From positions 647,406,920-647,470,919 of the forward strand of contig NC_081405.1 in NCBI RefSeq assembly GCF_030272615.1: DNA of 64,000 bases, written 5' to 3'. A program made the position numbers and the translations under genes. This document shows positions 57,930-64,000 of the stretch, one piece after another. The notes beneath the pieces were generated by a model. It was given only the letters and a program-made list of their open reading frames with translations. It did not search any database and was not told the origin of the DNA. How positions within the stretch are numbered: position 1 is the first letter of the stretch; each line of letters opens with the position of its first letter. Origin of the DNA: Cryptomeria japonica (taxonomy: Eukaryota; Streptophyta; Pinopsida; Cupressales; Cupressaceae).

Positions 57930-59063
57930 ATGGAAAATCTGATGAAGCAACTTGAAGGAGCTCTTACTGACTATGATGCAGAGAAGTTGAAAAATATCAA
58001 ATTAGAAGATGATTTAAAAGTAGCTCAGGACATTATTCAGGCACTTCAAGAAAATCTTACTATTACAAGAAATAAGAGAAGAGAACTTTGTGAAAAATTG
58101 CAAAATGAGAATGATGAAAAGGAATCACTTAATGATATGATAAGAAAATTGAAACAAGAGATCATGACAACAAAAAATGAAATGCAAGACATGACTATGA
58201 GATTTTGCAAAGAAATTGAGGACAAAAAGAAGAATGAAGAAGAATTGACCAGAAGACTAAGTGATGTAGCAAATGAGAACACAAGACTTAGCTATGAAAA
58301 TGACATGTTGAAGACAGATCTGATGCATACTTAGAATGACTCAAATGAACTAATGAGACAAAAAGAAATCTTGGAAAGGGAATTGGAAACTGCAAATCAA
58401 CACAAATAAAAATTCAAGAAAAGCTCAGAAGAACTTGGTACCTTATTGAAGAATCAAAAACCCAAAGGTGACACTTCTGGAATTGGATTTGAAGTTGGAG
58501 AAAGCTTCGGTACTGCAAATACTCAGGATCACAGCAAACTGGTAAGACCTCCTAATACTTACAAATTCAATGGAAAATGCTTTAACTATAATAAATATGG
58601 TCATAGGGCAAACAAATGTAGATCTAGTAATTATCAGAATATCAATCCTCCGACCGATCAATGCTCCAAATGTAACAAAATTGGTCATAACCCTGAAAAC
58701 TACAGAATGAATGTAAGATGTTATGTTTGTGAAAGATTTGGACATTTATCAAATCAATGCAGAACACAAACCGACATAGGTTATGGGAAAGCTATTCAGA
58801 AAAATAATGTAACTTGTTATGCATGTAACAAAATTGGTCATATTGCTAAATTTTGTAGAAGTAAAGGAACACCGGTAAACAACAAAAGTACTAGCTTGAA
58901 AGGTAAAGAAAAGGTTGAAGAGGTTAAGCAAGAATTCTCAAAGCAATGGATTAGAAAAGGTGATCTAAATATTGGGAATACTTCTCCACCAGTAGAACCA
59001 ACAAATGCTCCACTGGTAGGACAGAGTAGTGCTCCACTGGTAGGAAGTTCTTCATCTAATTGA
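57930..59063 (+). pseudogene. RT-D gag: coiled coil plus four CCHC knuckles, two stops
   Basis: MENLMKQLEGALTDYDAEK onward in one frame, with TAG at 58332-58334 and TAA at 58407-58409, both plausible Gln losses. Residues 1-160 are strongly heptad-like. Knuckles at about 58580-58850: CFNYNKYGHRANKC (second Cys lost), CSKCNKIGHNPENY (last Cys lost), and two complete ones, CYVCERFGHLSNQC and CYACNKIGHIAKFC. Ends ...PLVGSSSSN-stop. Same architecture as RT-A gag; it would package the element RNA. Confidence 0.85.
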
Positions 59064-59368
59064 AGAAAATTATCTTGAGGGTTTGGCAATCTAATGACAC
59101 ATGTGCTATTATTCCCTTGGTTAGAGAAAAGAAGTTGAAAATCACTCATTACCAGCAAATAAAGTTAAGCTAATACATTACTGGCAAGCAATTAATGTGG
59201 TAGGTAGCAGAAAAGACTTTATAAAATAAGGTTTTGGCTCCCATTCACTTCACCAAGCATTCAAACATTCGAAGAGTGCGAAATCTCCAAAGCTAAGGAA
59301 TTTTGAGCAAAGAGGCAAAGCATTTCAGCAATCAATCCATCCACAGGCAGAAAAAGGTATTTATCATC

Positions 59369-62300
59369 ATGGCATCCTCCTTTGCACCTGAATTCATAGC
59401 AAACCCTACAGTAGTCAAGGTTATAAAATGCCCTAGGGTCGTATTTCAGCTAGTTCCCGAGGTAGCTAAGAAAGATGACAATACAGGCACTTTTTCCCAA
59501 ATTCCAAAAGGTGTTGTATATGCTGAAGACCCTAGAATCTATATCCATTGCAACATAGAGGAATTAGGAGATGAAGAAATTAAAAACATGTATAAGACTG
59601 TTATATGTGACAATTCCAGAAATGTAAAACCTAAATATAAAGTTGTTGAAACCCTAGGATTCACTGAAATCCTCTGCATTCCTGAATTTCCCAAGGAAGT
59701 GATTAGGATAATTTTAAGCAGGGTACATGGTTCATTCTTTTGGCTTGATTCAGTTCACAAAATTACAAAGGAAGTTGTGAAAGCAGTAATAGGGTTACCT
59801 TCCACCAGTAACAGACCTAACAAGACTAAGAAGGTCTCCAATGACCTAGTAATGAACTTAACTGGTGCAACATTAGACAGAAGGTCTCTAAGGGTTAATG
59901 ATGTGACCGATATAAATGTTAGATTTGTTAGCATGATTTTAGGGTACAAAGCAACTCATGCAAACAGACTTAACTCAGTTTCTAGTTTATGCATTAAGAG
60001 TGCTCATGATATGGTAAAAGAAAATGTGAAAATTGATGTATGTGAATGGTTAAAAGATGAGTTGATTGATAACTTAGGCAAAATCAAGAAGGATAAGAAA
60101 GGAACTTTTAGATTTGGAAATTTACTTGTATGCTTAATGCTGCATATAACCAAACAGGTTCCCAGTATAGGCAACAAAGATTTTGGTTATGACATACTGG
60201 TAGGAAAACAATTATCAGACTTATTCAACAACATGGGTGAAAACAAGGAAAAGAATATCAATGAGTATTTTCAAGCACTAAAGGTCAGAATGAACAAAAG
60301 AATCAGACTATCATAGGAAATTGTCAACAAATACAAGGATGATATATGTTTTGTAATAAAAAAGGATGAGATCTGGATGGAAGCATTCATCCCAAGAACA
60401 ATTTGGGTAACAGAGATGGGTTATGAGACCGATGATCATATCATTGAAACTTATGCTAAAGCACTTCTGGAAGCACCCAGGGAACCAAAGGAGGAAGTAT
60501 TTGGTAGTGCTGAGACCATAGAAAGTCAAATTCAATCAAATAAGAGAGTGAAGAAAGTAGAAGCTATTGTGAGGAAAGGATCCAGACAAGAAAAAGCCAT
60601 TAAGGAAGATGTATTAAAGAAAACTAACATAACTGAAGATGAGTTGGCAGCCCAACAACCTGAAGCTCATCTATCACTGGTAGGTACTTCCTCAGAAGGA
60701 GATATGCTAGCAACTTTTAAAAGAGTTGTTAGGAAAAGAGATCCCTCACCAGCAACCACTCCTTCACCTAGAAGGACAAGGCAAAAGCAACAATCTTTGA
60801 GATCTTTGGTTAGAAAGGTCACACCTAAAAAGAAGCTGACCCCTAAGAAAAACAAAAAGACCACAACTGACTTGGCACCTCTAGAAATTCTGTTAAATGA
60901 GATCACAGAGGAAGGTAAATTGAAGAACATAGGGAAGATTTATGACACCCTATCAGATGATGAGAAAGGGCAAGTTGAGGAGAGTGTAATATTACACATG
61001 GACATGTTTAAAAAGTTTTTGTTGCAAGTCTTAAATGAAATTCATGATGACTTATACAAAAGACTTGAGGCCAGAAGGTAAGGAGTAATTGAACTTGACA
61101 AGAAAATAAAAATAGAAAAACTACTTGCAGTATATCCGGTAAACTCCCCAAAAGAAATTGATGATCTAATAGCTCAGGCTAACCGGATAGTTTTTTCCAC
61201 TGTACACCAACAAATTTCACTGATGGCAAGAAGAGTTACAGAGGTTTCAAAGGAAACAGAAAATGGTTGGGACATATTTTTGGTTGAAAAAGAAAAACAA
61301 GAAGAATATAGGAATCCCAAGCCTATTAAAGTTTATCATAAAGATAGAGATAAGGGGAAAGGTAAAGTTGGTGGACCACCAAGTATCAAGGTTAGAGACA
61401 ACTTACCCCCACCTCCTTTAAATACTCCACCGGTAAAATCAACAACTACTAAAGATCAACCGGTAGCTGAGAGCATGGATACAGAGGGTGGCAATACTAA
61501 TCCTGAAGTCCTATATACTGTGAATGTTGATACTTAGAAGATCAACATAGTGGTAGATAAGGAACAACAGATAAATCAGATATAGCCAAAGAGCCTCTGG
61601 TAACTAGAAATACAGAGCAACCGGCAATGGATATAAAGAAAAAGATGGAATCTAGAACATAAACAGAGAAACTAACAGAGCTAAAGGCTCTAGAACAGAT
61701 GCCACTAGTAAGAAATGAAGCAAGAAAACTAGTGCCTAAGGAAATGCAGACACAAACTGACTTGCCAGAGGTCAATACAAGCATGGTCACTTCCACCGGT
61801 ACTCAGTTTGTTGGGTCACCATCAAATGTGACTGAGGTATTACTTGAATCAATCAAGAAAATAACTGATTATAGCTCACAAGCTTATAAAGAAATAGATG
61901 ATTCAATCCCATTTTTGAAATCAATAGCTCCAAATTGTAATATAGACAATAAAGATTCTTTAGGACAGTTGGATACACTATGTAAATATATTTCTGGAAA
62001 TTTTGAGCAAATAAAGGTAGAATCTGTAAAGGAAATTGTAGAAAAGGAGAAACAAAAATTCTTTGAGGAAGGAATAAAGAAGTGTAATAGAGAGTTTGAC
62101 ACACTTCTACTAGAACTGTGTAGATTGTTAAAAGAGTACAAAAACCTATACAAAGATACATGCAAAACAAACTTTTTGACTATAGATATTGATAAGAAGA
62201 TAAGCAAGGCACATGATGAGATAAATAAACTTGCAGACAATTTTGTCAACTCACTTGATTCATTATCAGTTTTTGAAGAGAAGATAGCAAATTTTGAGGA

Positions 62301-62583
62301 AGAATTGCTCAAATTGGAAAGAGAGAAAGAGAAAATAATAAACAAGGAAAAATATTTGAGATCTAAACTAAGTCCAAGATTGGATTATTTAGCATCTCTG
62401 CGGAAGGAAATTTCATAGGCATTAACATAGGGAAGCAAAACACTGGCAGAGCATTTGCAGTATCTCACCCATACAGTAAAAAGACCTGAGACATTAATAA
62501 AAGACAGTAAGAAGTTTATGGATGGTATAAACTTAATTTTGGGAGATCTTCTTCAGACAATAACTACCCAACTACAAGGTTGA
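59369..62583 (+). pseudogene. RT-D ORF2: ~1,070-codon protein of unknown function
   Basis: MASSFAPEFIANPTV at 59369; the upstream in-frame Met at 59303 is less likely, since the family N-terminus begins here. Open to TAG at 60314-60316, then the same frame to TAA at 61079-61081 and TAG at 61535-61537. A frameshift near 61600 follows, then open to TAG at 62416 and the final stop at 62581-62583. Family blocks: IHCNIEELGDEEIKNMYKTV, ILSRVHGSFFWLDSVHKITKE, VNDVTDINVRFVSMILGYKA and FGNLLVCLMLHITKQVPSIG. A Lys/Pro-rich centre (PRRTRQKQQ...TPKKKLTPKKNKK) and a coiled-coil C-terminus follow. No enzyme motif seen. Confidence 0.8.
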
Positions 62584-62762
62584 GGTTATGGACTGGTATA
62601 ACTACTAACTCTACTAACCTTTGTCATTGATGCCAAAGGGGGAGTAGTAGGATGAGAAAATTCAAAACACAGGGATCATATGCTCAGGGAGAGCTCTCAC
62701 ATTTTTGGTAAACATTTTTGGTCTACACATTTTTGGATATCTTTTTGAAATTTCCCATGAGT

Positions 62763-62854
62763 GTTGCCATCAATGCCAAAGGGGGAGATTGTTGGCATAT
62801 GGACACTCCAATGAGACATTGTGTGTGATTGAAGGTTTTGTCATTGATGGCAAC
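62763..62854 (+). promoter_or_regulatory. Polypurine tract of RT-D with inverted repeat
   Basis: AAAGGGGGAGAT at 62778-62789 precedes the LTR. GTTGCCATCAATG (62763-62775) is the exact reverse complement of CATTGATGGCAAC (62842-62854) inside the LTR, so the transcript could fold around the tract. Confidence 0.8.
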
Positions 62855-63667
62855 CTTGCAATCCTATGGCACCGGCAAGACATTATACCGGCAAAGCATT
62901 ACACAGGCAACCTTGCAATCCTATGGCACTGGCAAGACATTCTACCGGCAAAGTATTATTCAAGCAAGACAGTGCACCGACATCAGCAAGATCACTCTAC
63001 ATCGGCACAGAAGAAAAGATGAACACTAGCACAGAAGAAAAGATGTATACCGGCACAGAGGCCGACACGATTTTTGATATGTAATATTTTGTTTATTATT
63101 GTAAGCTGACTTGGCAAATTGTAAAATGACTCTTGTATATAAAAGAGATCATTGTAGACATTTGTAAGATATGTATAGGCAGCATAAAGAAATTTATTAG
63201 ACAGACCTAATGTGCAAATTATAGGTCAAGGGTATATGTAAAGAACAAAAGAAGAACCGGTACTGAAACTGGCATTGAAGATGCTATTGTAAAGGAGTAC
63301 AGAATATTGGATTTGTATAATCCTCATTGTAAGTCAGTGTGACTTCTTATCGAGCAGTGTGCTCTAGGCAGTTGGCCTTCCTACATGTGTAGGCCCCTAT
63401 TGTAAGTAATATTCTCTTATTGGCTAGTAAGCAAATATTGTGGGTCACAAATCCCACTGAGGTTTTTCCCACACTGGGTTTCCTCATTAAACATCTTGTG
63501 TTATGGTGTTCTTCTCATGTGGATGCTTTTGATTCTGCTAATTACATTAATTCTTGCATACCGGTATACTGTTACTTTATGTTCTACATGTTTTGTATTA
63601 AGAAAGTTACATTACCTATTAGATATTGATTCACCCCCCCCTCTCAGTATCTGTGGGAACCCTAACA
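62790..63667 (+). repeat. 3' LTR of RT-D (878 bp)
   Basis: Very similar to the 5' LTR, apart from scattered transitions and one fewer 52-bp unit. Ends CCCTAACA followed by TSD GTCCC. Confidence 0.95.
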
Positions 63668-64000
63668 GTCCCAAGACACTATATGACCTATATGGACACC
63701 GTATGACCCCTAACAACACCATAGGACCCCTTAAGACACCAAATCATGTCGTTAGGGGTCATATTGTGTCTTATGGGGTCGTAGGACACAATATGACCCC
63801 TAACGATATGATTTGGTATCTTAAGGGGTCCTATGGTGATGTTAGGGGTCGTATGGTGTCCATAGGGGCCATTTGGTGTCCCATGAACCTTTATGACCTC
63901 TTAGGACACCATATGACCCCTAATGACACCATATTAGGTCGCTTTGGGTCTTATTTTAGGGAAAAGGGGTCATATTGTGTCCCAATACACCATATGACCC
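63668..64000. repeat. ~288-bp satellite, right segment
   Basis: Continuation of the array broken by RT-D, running off the window end. The long hairpin recurs at about 63709-63837 with near-complementary ~50-bp arms. Confidence 0.88.

Larger units (their letters stand above)
56926..63667 (+). mobile_element. RT-D: complete pol-less LTR retrotransposon (6.7 kb)
   Basis: LTRs at 56926-57858 and 62790-63667, TSD GTCCC at 56921-56925 and 63668-63672, inserted in the satellite. Primer site at 57861-57872, gag at 57930-59063, ORF2 at 59369-62583, polypurine tract at 62779-62789. No protease, integrase or RT. Same layout as RT-A but with only a handful of stops, so it is the best-preserved member. 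Confidence 0.93.

Overview
This window is plant nuclear DNA made almost entirely of nested and decayed transposable elements, with one clear host gene. Three Copia-type primer-binding sites complementary to plant initiator tRNA-Met (11-22, 23126-23137, 57861-57872), a copper-radical (glyoxal) oxidase gene, a plant-mobile-domain relic, GT-AG introns, high A+T and deep element nesting point to a land plant with a large repeat-rich genome. A gymnosperm is my best guess, by inference only.

Layout. (1) 1-6878: LTR retrotransposon RT-A, + strand, entering from the left with its 5' LTR cut off. It has gag with several CCHC knuckles and a long second protein (ORF2) but no protease, integrase or RT. 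(2) ~7380-15550: Tn-1, a decayed two-gene DNA transposon, with a DDE-like transposase on + facing a second multi-exon gene on -, separated by a 359-bp tandem array. (3) 15553-17736: 3' part of a minus-strand Copia element (RT-E). RT-A2, a minus-strand relative of RT-A, is inserted in its reverse transcriptase. (4) RT-A2 occupies 17737-22060 and resumes at 55530-56464. It is split by Copia element RT-B (22061-55529), which has a 5-bp target duplication TAACC. (5) RT-B itself is split. Its gag-protease part ends at 24706 and its pol resumes near 52530. The ~27.8 kb between holds Tn-2 (24707-28745), a small retroposon with a 57-bp duplication, AT-rich DNA, a solo LTR (30804-31591, TSD GAGAC), a glyoxal oxidase gene (34329-36017, minus), a LINE-like insertion (37737-39686), a plant-mobile-domain pseudogene, and Tn-3 (~42585-52486). 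(6) 56465-64000: a ~288-bp satellite full of large hairpins, interrupted by a complete element RT-D (56926-63667, TSD GTCCC) of the same pol-less type as RT-A.

Most interesting content. Tn-1, Tn-2 and Tn-3 define a two-gene DNA transposon family that I cannot place in a named superfamily. The transposase has a DFAENY...WSDNC.GQFKN...HGKGEHDG signature and a conserved phase-1 intron. The partner gene encodes a proline-rich protein with an invariant RWWMVFD block. Tn-3 is nearly intact: one nonsense codon in the transposase, and a fully open eight-exon partner gene. Each copy carries a different palindromic array near its end.

Second, RT-A, RT-A2 and RT-D form a non-autonomous retrotransposon group in which pol is replaced by a ~1,070-1,120-codon ORF2. 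They may rely on Copia elements such as RT-B and RT-E, since all share the same style of LTR, the same primer site and an inverted repeat around the polypurine tract. All reading-frame statements come from reading the sequence; no alignment or database search was run.
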